Shown piece by piece: positions 22,114 through 29,015 of a DNA stretch of 29,015 bases. The position numbers and the translations under genes were made by a program. A model generated the notes under the pieces. It was not told where the DNA came from. It made no database searches and saw nothing but the letters and a program-made list of their open reading frames with translations. The first letter of the stretch is position 1, and each line of letters begins with the position of its first letter. This stretch comes from an uncultured Dorea sp. (lineage in GTDB: Bacteria > Bacillota_A > Clostridia > Lachnospirales > Lachnospiraceae), in assembly GCA_910578865.1 (NCBI GenBank), contig CAJTRM010000033.1, positions 1-29,015 of the forward strand, read 5' to 3'.

Positions 22114-22827
22114 ATGAAGTATATTTTAAATTTAAGCCATGTGCAGAAAATCTATGGCAAAAAAGAAAATCAGGTAGAAGCGTTAAAGGATATCAGCATA
22201 CAGGTAAAGGAAGGAGAGTTTGCTGCCATTGTGGGGACTTCGGGCTCAGGGAAGTCCACGCTTCTGAATCTTGTGGGCGGGCTGGATACGCCTACAAAGG
22301 GAGAAATCTTCGTGAAGGGGCGCGAGATCGGCTCCCTGACAAGAAAGGAACTGACGATTTTCAGGAGGAGAAATATCGGATTTGTGTTCCAGAACTACAG
22401 CTTGATGCCGGTTCTCAACGTGTACGACAATGTTGCCCTTCCGGTGACATTTGACAGAGGAAACCATGTCAGCCACAAGTACATCGAAGAGTTGCTGCGG
22501 GAACTAGGGATATGGGAGAAACGTAAAAAATATCCAAACGAATTGTCCGGCGGACAGCAGCAGCGGGTTGCCATAGCCAGGGCGCTGGTGAACAGGCCGG
22601 CCATTCTTCTTGCCGATGAGCCTACAGGGAATCTGGATTCCGGAACAACCGTAGAGGTTATTGGCCTGTTAAAGGCAAGCTGCCGGAAGTATAACCAGAC
22701 AATATTGATGGTGACCCACAATGAAGCGATCGCACAGACCTGCGACAGGATCATCCACATTGAGGACGGAAATGTGACAGAGGGAGTGCGCTTATTCCCG
22801 GAGAAGGGCGGTGACGTCCCATGCTAA
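22114..22827 (+). CDS. ABC transporter ATP-binding protein (LolD/MacB class)
   Basis: 237 aa; AAAGGAGC lies ten bases before the ATG. Walker A is GTSGSGKSTLLN, the Q loop VFQNYSLMP, the signature LSGGQQQR, Walker B ILLADEPTGNLD, and the H loop VTHN. This class powers FtsX-type permeases that move or clear peptides and lipids by mechanotransmission rather than classic transport. The stop overlaps the permease start by seven bases. It probably works with the 882-aa permease and the regulator/kinase pair in antimicrobial-peptide defence; the specificity is unknown. Confidence 0.93.
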   Translation: MKYILNLSHVQKIYGKKENQVEALKDISIQVKEGEFAAIVGTSGSGKSTLLNLVGGLDTPTKGEIFVKGREIGSLTRKELTIFRRRNIGFVFQNYSLMPVLNVYDNVALPVTFDRGNHVSHKYIEELLRELGIWEKRKKYPNELSGGQQQRVAIARALVNRPAILLADEPTGNLDSGTTVEVIGLLKASCRKYNQTILMVTHNEAIAQTCDRIIHIEDGNVTEGVRLFPEKGGDVPC

Positions 22828-25469
22828 AGCTGGCGTATCAATATATGAAATATTACAAAAGCCAGACCTTTGCCATTCTGGCCAGCATTGTCCTGACCGC
22901 CGCTCTGCTGTCCGGAGTCAGTTCTCTGATGTACAGCAGTCAGAAAAATCAGCTGGAAAATAACAAGTTCACTTACGGGAACTGGCATTATTATATGGAA
23001 GCAGAGGAGGATGCCCTGAAGTCCGTGGACAGCGCACAGCAGGGAGCAGGCTTTTTTGTTGAGCAGTGCGGCCGGATCAAGATCAGGGATATCATATCAG
23101 AGCCCTACGAAATTTCTTTTGTTGAAGCAGATGAAGAGTTCCTTGAGATGGCGCACCGTGAGGTGGTGGAAGGCAGATATCCGTCCGGGGCGGGTGAAAT
23201 TGCAGCGGACCGCTATACATTGGGAAACCTTGGATTTTCCGGAAATGTGGGAGAGACGCTTTTTCTGGACGGAAAAGAGTATACGCTTACCGGGATTGTA
23301 AAAAGCGCCTGGGCAGCCGGCTCAGACGAGATGGCAGTCTTTGTGGGGGAAGAATTTGAAGGAAGGGGAAGCCGTCCGTTCTTGTATCTGAGGTTTGGCG
23401 AAAGTGAAAAGCTGTACAGGCAGCTGGACGCTTTCTGCCGGAAGTATGGGATCAGCCAGGACACTGTGCAGGCAAATGATGAAGTGACTATGTACCTGGA
23501 CGGTGAAAAGCCGGACAGTATTTACGATATCGTGAAGTTTGCCCTGACGGATGAGAAAGGAAATCTTACTTATCTTGTGTTAAAGCTGCAGACGGAATAT
23601 GATCTGGCTTTTAACGGGATGATTGTGCTTCTCTGTGTATTCAGCCTGTTTATTATCTACAGTATATTTCAGATTTCCGTTTCCCGGAGAACCACAGAAT
23701 ACGGGATGCTGCAGACGCTTGGAATCAGCGGCGGGAGGATTGGAGGCACACTGATCCTGGAGCTGTGGATGCTGTTCTTTACAGGATACCCCATTGGATG
23801 TCTGTTGGGAAACGGTGTACTGCACTTGTTCTATCGAGAGATCGGAAATGTGTTTTTAACCAGGAACACAGGGACAGGGCAGAATGTTCTTTCCGGGGCG
23901 GATCAGATCGTTGGATGGGACAGTGGGAGAGGGCCGGACTTTTATGTGGCTTTCGGGCCGATGCTGGCAGGTTTTATTTTTTTGTTCGCGGCAATGGCCT
24001 TTGTCGGGTGGCTTACGGTACATTCTATGCAGAAGCAGTCAATCTGCCAGGCTATGAACGGTGATACTTCTTATACACGCGGGCGCCGCAGGATCTACAG
24101 TAAAAGGAACCGTAACCTTGCCAATGTAGTGGTGGGGAAATTTATGTTTTCCAACAAAAAGAGAGTGGCCGGGATCCTGCTGTCCTTGTCTGTCGGCGGC
24201 TGTATCTTTCTCTGTGCCGCTTATATGGCAGAGAATCTGAAGATACACATGGAAATGTCCATGAAGTCCGATGACGGGCTTGGGTCTGAATACCGGGTTT
24301 CAATAAAATCAGATGCTTTGTCAGACACGATTCCGGAGGCAGTGATGGATGCGATCCGTGATATGCCGGAGCTTGGGCAGGTCTGCGGGACGAAGTATGT
24401 GCTGGGGGAGCTTACGGTTCAGGAAAGTGATATTAAGTGGAAGGAGTATTTTGACGAACGGAACAAAGACAGCCTGTTTTGCCGGCGCTATGGGGGCATC
24501 TGCGTGGATAAAGGGGACGGTACCTATGGGATTAAATATGATATCTACGGATATGACGAAGAAATGCTGGAGATGCTGGATGAGTTTATCCTTGAAGGCG
24601 AGATAGACATAGAGAAATTCCGGTCGCAGGATCAGGTGATCGCGGTGGCCAACAGGGATGGCCAGGGCAATTATGATTTTTATGGAAAGCATCCCGGTGA
24701 TACGGTCGTGCTGCAGGTGCCGAAGGAGTTGAATTGCCCGGAGGAGGTGCTGAAGTTTCAGAGCCCGCAGGAGTATTATACGGTGAAGGAATTTAAGATT
24801 GCCGCGATCGTAAGCCGTGCGCCGGCGCAGGAGGATTCGTTTCTCAACGTGGGCCCCTGGGACAATGCCCAGAGTATCATTATGCCGAACCGGCAGATGG
24901 ACAGGGTGTATGGTATCCGGGATTACAGCTTTGTAAATGCATCAGGCGCTGAAGCCGGGAACAGAGATCAGACGGCAGGAGAGCTGCTTAAGAAGATTCA
25001 GGATGTCCCGAAGGCAGTCCTTAAGGATTACACGTCGGCCATCGAGGTTCGGAAGGCATATTTAAGGCAGCAGCAGATGTTTTTTTCCGGAATTGGCGTG
25101 ATCTTGCTGGTCATCAGCCTGTTTCACATTATGAACAGTATGAATTATTCTATCCTTTCCCGCAGAAGGGAATACGGGATTATCCGGGCTGTGGGTATTA
25201 CGGAGGCCGGATTTTACCGGATGATCTTAAGGACGGGACTTCTGTACGGAGGATTGGCAGATGTACTTATTTTTCTGATCTATCAGGGGATTCTCCGCAG
25301 GGTTATGGATTATTATATGGCTCATGTAGTACAGTTTTTACATTTTACGGCAGGTGTTCCGAAGGAGATCACAGGCGGGGTTATGATACTGAATATATTG
25401 ATCGCGGTCACAGCAGTTATCATTCCGGCGAAAAAGATCGGGAGCGCTGATATAATCAGTCAGATATAA
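22821..25469 (+). CDS. FtsX-type ABC permease, large two-block form
   Basis: 882 aa. The N-terminal helix (FAILASIVLTAALLSGVSSL) is followed by an outside domain, then three helices around 265-400 (MIVLLCVFSLFIIYSIFQIS, with the FtsX hallmark RRTTEYGMLQTLGIS). After an inside linker a second copy follows: a helix near 455, a second outside domain (about 480-740), and a final block near 755-880 with RRREYGIIRAVGIT. Both FtsX blocks and their RxxEYG motifs are intact. The final KKIGSADIISQI is typical. A bidirectional terminator follows five bases after the stop. Confidence 0.9.
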   Translation: MLKLAYQYMKYYKSQTFAILASIVLTAALLSGVSSLMYSSQKNQLENNKFTYGNWHYYMEAEEDALKSVDSAQQGAGFFVEQCGRIKIRDIISEPYEISFVEADEEFLEMAHREVVEGRYPSGAGEIAADRYTLGNLGFSGNVGETLFLDGKEYTLTGIVKSAWAAGSDEMAVFVGEEFEGRGSRPFLYLRFGESEKLYRQLDAFCRKYGISQDTVQANDEVTMYLDGEKPDSIYDIVKFALTDEKGNLTYLVLKLQTEYDLAFNGMIVLLCVFSLFIIYSIFQISVSRRTTEYGMLQTLGISGGRIGGTLILELWMLFFTGYPIGCLLGNGVLHLFYREIGNVFLTRNTGTGQNVLSGADQIVGWDSGRGPDFYVAFGPMLAGFIFLFAAMAFVGWLTVHSMQKQSICQAMNGDTSYTRGRRRIYSKRNRNLANVVVGKFMFSNKKRVAGILLSLSVGGCIFLCAAYMAENLKIHMEMSMKSDDGLGSEYRVSIKSDALSDTIPEAVMDAIRDMPELGQVCGTKYVLGELTVQESDIKWKEYFDERNKDSLFCRRYGGICVDKGDGTYGIKYDIYGYDEEMLEMLDEFILEGEIDIEKFRSQDQVIAVANRDGQGNYDFYGKHPGDTVVLQVPKELNCPEEVLKFQSPQEYYTVKEFKIAAIVSRAPAQEDSFLNVGPWDNAQSIIMPNRQMDRVYGIRDYSFVNASGAEAGNRDQTAGELLKKIQDVPKAVLKDYTSAIEVRKAYLRQQQMFFSGIGVILLVISLFHIMNSMNYSILSRRREYGIIRAVGITEAGFYRMILRTGLLYGGLADVLIFLIYQGILRRVMDYYMAHVVQFLHFTAGVPKEITGGVMILNILIAVTAVIIPAKKIGSADIISQI

Positions 25470-25473
25470 AGAT

Positions 25474-25506
25474 AAAAACACCGGGGCATTATGTCTCGGT
25501 GTTTTT
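25474..25506. terminator. Bidirectional terminator between convergent genes
   Basis: AAAAACACCG (25474-25483) pairs perfectly with CGGTGTTTTT (25497-25506). It serves the permease transcript on the plus strand and, from the other side, overlaps the last codons of the XRE gene. Confidence 0.85.
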
Positions 25507-25764
25507 GTCTTCCGGTTCGGGTTCTCCATTTATCAGGTAGTCATAGGATACGTGAAAAATTTCTGACAGGGCTTTTAATTCCAGGTCAGTGACGTACCGT
25601 TTATTTGTCTCGATTCTTGTAATCACATTTTTATCCATGTCATATCCGGCAAGCTGCAGCTGGTAGGCCAGATCCCGCTGAGAATAATCATTTCTTTTCC
25701 GCAGTTCAATTAATTGCCGGCTGATCAGGTTTTTCTCTCCGCTGTGTGCCCTCGGTCTTGGCAT
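25489..25764 (-). CDS. XRE-family DNA-binding protein
   Basis: 91 aa; AGGGGATG precedes the ATG. After a short basic N-terminus (MPRPRAHSGEKN), residues 14-75 form a helix-turn-helix of the Cro/CI type: LIELRKRNDYSQRDLAYQLQ, NVITRIETNKRYVTDLELKA, LSEIFHVSYDYLI. The C-terminal tail is acidic. No metal or ligand domain is present. It faces away from a nested palindromic promoter region it likely binds, and so may control both itself and the gene at 26007. It is convergent with the ABC permease gene. Confidence 0.85.
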   Translation of the reverse strand: MPRPRAHSGEKNLISRQLIELRKRNDYSQRDLAYQLQLAGYDMDKNVITRIETNKRYVTDLELKALSEIFHVSYDYLINGEPEPEDKNTET

Positions 25765-25792
25765 GATACATCCCCTTTCGCGTTTTTTACTG

Positions 25793-25869
25793 TTTGTCTC
25801 ACTTTTCGCACCATATATGTTGATTTTACTAATAGAAACATGTAAAATCGGTTGTAAAAGTGAGACAAA
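25793..25869. promoter_or_regulatory. Nested inverted repeats with a divergent promoter
   Basis: The outer arms TTTGTCTCACTTTT (25793-25806) and AAAAGTGAGACAAA (25856-25869) are perfect. Inside them GATTTTAC (25822-25829) and GTAAAATC (25842-25849) form a second perfect repeat on nearly the same centre. The plus-strand promoter TTGATT-17-TAAAAT (25820-25848) uses the inner arms as its -35 and -10 boxes, and the reverse strand reads CCGATT-17-TAAAAT. This is a strong candidate operator for the neighbouring XRE protein. The rest of 25870-26006 shows nothing distinct. Confidence 0.7.
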
Positions 25870-26006
25870 TGTATAAATCAGACAGGGAAAACGGGGAGTG
25901 GGATAAAAAAGAAAGTATCTGTATAAAATATTATAAGTAATCAGTGAAAAATACAGGGATATTTTTGAGAATCCATAAACAATTATTGCCGGAAAGGGAG
26001 GGAATT

Positions 26007-26387
26007 ATGCAGCAGAAAGATCTTGAGAAATTTGCGTTTTTATATTTATGTGGACAGAGGGACCGTAATATATTGTCGGGGGGAGAGAGAATGAGTTTTG
26101 AAGATTTTGACAGGCTGATCTATCTTACAGATTATCTGGGACTGGGTCTTTTGAATCTGGAGATCTGGAACCGGTTTTCTGCCAGATTCAAAGACCGGAT
26201 TGAGGATGCAAAACAGCTGGTTGAGAATAATCTACAATACCTGGAATACAGGGAATATGAGGATGATACGCAGTTTCCAGAACAATGGATTATGGATTTC
26301 TATGCTGCTGTTCCGGATCGTGAAGCCGGAAAATACCTGGAACTGCAGCGGGAAGGTGTCCCGGCATATGGCGTGCAGAGCGTTTGA
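26007..26387 (+). CDS. Hypothetical cytoplasmic protein
   Basis: 126 aa from ATG 26007, chosen for AAAGGGAGGG just upstream; the GTG at 25944 has no site. The sequence is acidic and largely helical, starting MQQKDLEKFAFLYLCGQRDR, with FEDFDRLIYLTDYLGLGLLN and a Tyr/Glu-rich middle. No signal peptide, membrane segment or metal motif. I do not recognise the family. It is transcribed from the nested-palindrome promoter shared with the XRE gene, so it may belong to the same regulated unit. It is convergent with the 4Fe-4S protein gene, with only 26 bases between. Confidence 0.65.
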   Translation: MQQKDLEKFAFLYLCGQRDRNILSGGERMSFEDFDRLIYLTDYLGLGLLNLEIWNRFSARFKDRIEDAKQLVENNLQYLEYREYEDDTQFPEQWIMDFYAAVPDREAGKYLELQREGVPAYGVQSV

Positions 26388-26413
26388 CAGGAGGCTGGCC
26401 TGAGTGAGTTCCT

Positions 26414-27001
26414 TTAGCCCCCGGAAGCTCCTTTCTTCACTTTACAGATGAGCTGTGTCATCGTCCCCATGGGGCAGTATACGCACCAGGAACGGGGCTT
26501 GAAGAGGATCATGGTGAACAGTCCAAGTACAGTGGATGTAAGCATTACACTGTAGAATCCAAAGGCGAATTGTGCCGTGCCGTAGGAAAATATGGTTCCG
26601 TGGTATGCCCAGTGCCATGGAAGCCTGAATGTCCACAGAAGGGTCACGGCCATATTCAGGTCTTTGACACCGGCAAATACCAGGTAAGTGTTCCACAGCA
26701 TAAGGAAGAACATTGCAAAAAAGAAAATTAAAAATCCATATCTGAAGTATGGCGATCTCATCCATTTGGGAATATCTTTTTTGCGGGAGAGGCCGAATCT
26801 GCCGCCTATGAGGGAAAATAACTGTCCTCTGCCGCAATATTTGTTGCAATAGGCCTTATTGCCTTTTACAACGGATATGATCAGCGGTATGAAGAAGCAG
26901 AGGAGCCCGAGCCAGGCAAAAAGGATATTGAAAAATCCAAGGATCAGGTAGGTCAGAGAGACGATCCAGAGATAGTCGTACCATTTCTTTTTCTGTTTCA
27001 T
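26414..27001 (-). CDS. Membrane 4Fe-4S protein, NapH/RnfB-like polyferredoxin family
   Basis: 195 aa from ATG 27001, supported by TGGAGGTGGAACAAGT; the longer reading from 27070 overlaps the ferredoxin gene. Helices at about 10-50 (YLWIVSLTYLILGFFNILFA) are followed by an inside loop with CNKYCGRGQLFSLIG, two helices around 90-115, another around 150-170, and the C-terminal WCVYCPMGTMTQLIC. The CxxxCxRGQ and CxxCPxGT pairs are the family signature for quinol-linked electron transfer. It overlaps the ferredoxin stop by four bases, so the two are partners. The acceptor is unknown. Confidence 0.82.
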   Translation of the reverse strand: MKQKKKWYDYLWIVSLTYLILGFFNILFAWLGLLCFFIPLIISVVKGNKAYCNKYCGRGQLFSLIGGRFGLSRKKDIPKWMRSPYFRYGFLIFFFAMFFLMLWNTYLVFAGVKDLNMAVTLLWTFRLPWHWAYHGTIFSYGTAQFAFGFYSVMLTSTVLGLFTMILFKPRSWCVYCPMGTMTQLICKVKKGASGG

Positions 27002-27192
27002 ACTTGTTCCACCTCCAGTTTGATAATACTTGCGGGACATTCTTTTACACATTTTTCGCATCCTACGCATCGTTCTCTGTCAATTTCTGCACAGATGCCG
27101 CTGGGGATCGCGATTGCATTCCTCGGGCAGACCTTTATGCAGCATCCGCAGGCTACACATTCCCGGGTGCTGACGATTGCTTTTCTTTTCAT
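26998..27192 (-). CDS. 2[4Fe-4S] ferredoxin
   Basis: 64 aa from ATG 27192 (GGAGATATCATTATA upstream; a longer start at 27279 has no site). Two classical clusters are present: CVACGCCIKVCP and CVGCEKCVKECP. It is a small cytoplasmic electron carrier. Its stop overlaps the start of the membrane 4Fe-4S protein (ATGA, 26998-27001), so it probably feeds electrons to or from that protein. Confidence 0.9.
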   Translation of the reverse strand: MKRKAIVSTRECVACGCCIKVCPRNAIAIPSGICAEIDRERCVGCEKCVKECPASIIKLEVEQV

Positions 27193-27270
27193 TATAATGA
27201 TATCTCCTTTTTGGTTTTTCATAAGTATACAAAGGACTGCGGTTTTATTCTGTGACAAAATCACGGTAAC

Positions 27271-27299
27271 TTGATTCACCTGTTTCTTTTGGTTATAAT
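27271..27299 (+). promoter_or_regulatory. Promoter of the third ABC gene pair
   Basis: TTGATT (27271-27276), an exact 17-base spacer and TATAAT (27294-27299). It leaves a leader of about 120 bases before ATG 27427. A short GTGA-5-TCAC repeat lies just upstream (27253-27265). Confidence 0.7.
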
Positions 27300-27426
27300 A
27301 GATTTTGTGAAGATTCCGTGTGAGGCCGCGCCGGTGAAGAACATTGACAACGCAGTTTACGAAATCCGGAATCAGATTTTACGGCGAAGCTCATTACAGT
27401 GGTGAGAAAGGAAAAGGAAGCAAGAG

Positions 27427-28101
27427 ATGTCAGTTTTAAAGGCAGTACATTTGAAAAAATATTATGGAGAAGAACCAAACATCGTAAAAGCGCTGGATGA
27501 TGTAAGTGTGGAGATAGAGCAGGGGGAATTTACCGCGGTCGTTGGGACATCCGGCTCCGGAAAGTCCACACTCCTGAATATGCTCGGAGGGCTGGATGTA
27601 CCTACCGGCGGTGGTGTCTGGATCCGGGGGCTCAGCCTTTCGGACATGGAGGCAGAGGAGCGGACGGTATTTCGCAGGCGGAATATCGGATTTGTGTTCC
27701 AGCAGTATAATCTTGTTCCGGTACTGAGTATTTTTGAAAATATTGTGCTTCCGCTGCGGCTTGACGGCGCTGGGATTGATGCCGGGCTTTTGGAGGCTGT
27801 GACAGAGAGCTTAGGAATTGCTGATAAACTGGAACGTTTGCCGGGGATGTTATCCGGAGGTCAGCAGCAGCGGGCTGCAATTGCCCGTGCGCTTATGGCA
27901 AAGCCGGCAATCGTGCTGGCCGATGAACCAACCGGCAGCCTGGATTCTTCCGCCAGTATGGAGGTCGTGGGACTTCTGAAATCCTGCGCGGAGAAGTTCT
28001 GCCAGACGGTGATCCTCGTGACACACCAGGAGGAGGTGGCGAAACTGGCAGATCGTATCCTCCGGCTGGAGGACGGCAGGCTTGTCAGACAGGAGGGATA
28101 G
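27427..28101 (+). CDS. ABC transporter ATP-binding protein (LolD/MacB class)
   Basis: 224 aa; GGAAAAGGAAG precedes the ATG. Walker A is GTSGSGKSTLLN, the Q loop VFQQYNLVP, the signature LSGGQQQR, Walker B IVLADEPTGSLD, and the H loop VTHQ. It is close in sequence to the ATPase at 22114 and starts three bases before the permease gene at 28105. No regulator or kinase lies beside this pair within the window. Since its permease is truncated, the ATPase may no longer have a working partner. Confidence 0.92.
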   Translation: MSVLKAVHLKKYYGEEPNIVKALDDVSVEIEQGEFTAVVGTSGSGKSTLLNMLGGLDVPTGGGVWIRGLSLSDMEAEERTVFRRRNIGFVFQQYNLVPVLSIFENIVLPLRLDGAGIDAGLLEAVTESLGIADKLERLPGMLSGGQQQRAAIARALMAKPAIVLADEPTGSLDSSASMEVVGLLKSCAEKFCQTVILVTHQEEVAKLADRILRLEDGRLVRQEG

Positions 28102-28104
28102 TCT

Positions 28105-28986
28105 ATGAAGGGAAAAAGCAGTAATATCCCGGGAAATAACAGGTCTGTGATCCGGATGCTGTCGAGAGAGTTCGGCAAATATAATAAGAAAAGGAACCGG
28201 ATTCTTATGGCGGCGGTTGCCTTATGCATCGTTACACTTACGATGGTATTTGGAATCGCTTTCGGGAAGGTGCAGGCAGAATATATGCGTGCGGTCAGGA
28301 TGGCCGGCACAAGCGCATCGGCCTGTATTGCAGGAGCCAGTCGGGAACAATACGAAGAGGTGCGTTCTCTTTCCTATGTAAAGAGGGTGGGAAGAAGTGT
28401 CTCTGTGGGAGAGGCAGTTGCTGAAGAAGGAACTACATTCAGAGTTCAGGTGCTTGATAAGTCTGCCTGGGAAGAAATAGTGAAACCTGCTTATACAGAC
28501 ATATCCGGGCATTATCCGGTGAAAGAGCAGGAGATCATGCTTCCTGTGAAGTCGCTGAAGGCTATGGGAATCCAAAGTCCCAGGGAAGGAATGGAGCTTA
28601 AGTTTACTGTTCATGTCGGACTGTTTCAGACAGAGACAGAAGAGTTTTCTCTGAGCGGATGGTATACCGATCATATGGAGGGGGAGCCCAGAGGAATTGG
28701 TTATATTTCGGAGGAAAAGTATAGACGCTGGGGCTATGATATCCGCAGAGAATCAGATCTGGTGATCTGCCAGTCGGACAGTATGGACTGGCAGGAGGCA
28801 GAACAACGGCTGTATGAGGATGTGAAGGGGAGCTCAGGGCTAAAGGTCACTGTGCGGAATCCTTTTGCTTACGATGCGGTCGGTCAGCTGGCGGGCGGAT
28901 ACAGTATGGCCGTCCTTGGCGCATTTGTGATTTTCGGAGGGATGTTTTTTCTTATATATAACTCAAACTTCGCACATAGATTTTAG
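28105..28986 (+). pseudogene. FtsX-type ABC permease, truncated by foreign sequence
   Basis: 293 aa are open; GGAGGGATAGTCT precedes the ATG. A basic start is followed by a helix (ILMAAVALCIVTLTMVFGIAF), an outside domain of about 215 residues, and the next helix (SMAVLGAFVIFGGMFFLIYN). Family members continue with a Q-I-S-x-x-R-R-x-x-E-Y-G block, as in the permease at 22821. Here the sequence changes after FLIYN to SNFAHRF and a stop. The break is near 28962, where an unrelated AT-rich stretch begins. About two thirds of the protein, including both FtsX blocks, is missing in this window. Confidence 0.82.
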
Positions 28987-29015
28987 CTATGCACCTTGAA
29001 AATTCAATATCTGGC
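28963..29015. mobile_element. Foreign sequence at the permease break, probable end of an inserted element
   Basis: From about 28963 the sequence is AT-rich and no longer codes for the permease. It holds a short CATAG/CTATG hairpin around 28974-28991 and then CACCTTGAAAATTC, which looks like an untranslated leader. The likely reading is the edge of an insertion element whose body lies beyond the window; the family cannot be told from 53 bases. Confidence 0.4.

Noticed and set aside
27253..27265. GTGA-5-TCAC resembling a CRP/FNR half-site pair
   Set aside because: Too short and with the wrong spacing for a confident regulator site; kept only as a remark on the promoter.
27307..27405. 32-codon frame between promoter and the third ATPase gene
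   Set aside because: It starts with GTG at the predicted transcript start without a ribosome site, and the peptide matches nothing I know.
1..29015. CRISPR arrays, tRNA and rRNA genes, known riboswitches
   Set aside because: No regularly spaced repeats, no tRNA cloverleaf or rRNA signature, and no recognisable riboswitch consensus were seen on either strand.

Overview
The window looks like an accessory stretch of a Lachnospiraceae-type (Clostridia, Bacillota) chromosome. Support: strong AGGAGG-type ribosome sites, consensus TTGACA/TATAAT promoters, Bce/Vex-style ABC-FtsX transporters with two-component systems, a GlgX-type debranching enzyme, and RelB/DinJ and TOTE-type genes that resemble those of gut Clostridia. 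The species cannot be named from sequence alone.

Region 1 (1-4990) is a decayed mobile-element zone. It holds the C-terminal tail of an IS1182-type transposase, a RelB/DinJ antitoxin with a PIN toxin, a second DinJ-like antitoxin with its middle missing, unassigned gene debris, a TOTE-conflict-type primase-helicase broken by two internal deletions, and the frameshifted start of a serine recombinase. Most lesions look like short internal deletions rather than point nonsense mutations. The TA operon sits behind a 22-bp perfect inverted repeat that spans the -10 box and reaches the ribosome site.

Region 2 (4990-11580) carries small stand-alone units. These are a MarR regulator with a flavodoxin behind an operator-flanked consensus promoter; a membrane-anchored two-gene operon preceded by a tiny translated-looking ORF; back-to-back remnants of a carboxymuconolactone decarboxylase gene and a MerR gene; an alpha/beta hydrolase; a GNAT acetyltransferase; a SAM methyltransferase; and a thioredoxin-reductase-like flavoprotein without the CxxC pair.

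Region 3 (11599-18313, minus strand) holds a glycogen debranching enzyme and a complete four-gene Bce-type module: ATPase, permease, response regulator and intramembrane-sensing kinase. In this family such modules sense and remove peptide antibiotics.

Region 4 (18574-25764) holds a small monooxygenase-like protein, a lipoprotein esterase, and a second signalling/transport operon (response regulator, kinase, ATPase, 882-aa FtsX-type permease) closed by a bidirectional terminator. An XRE regulator lies on the other strand.

Region 5 (25765-29015) holds a nested palindromic divergent promoter, an unrecognised 126-aa gene, a ferredoxin plus membrane 4Fe-4S protein pair, and a third ABC-FtsX pair. 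The permease of that pair is cut off at about 28962 by unrelated sequence, probably the end of another inserted element. No tRNA, rRNA or CRISPR array was seen. Family assignments rest on motif recognition from memory, not on database searches.
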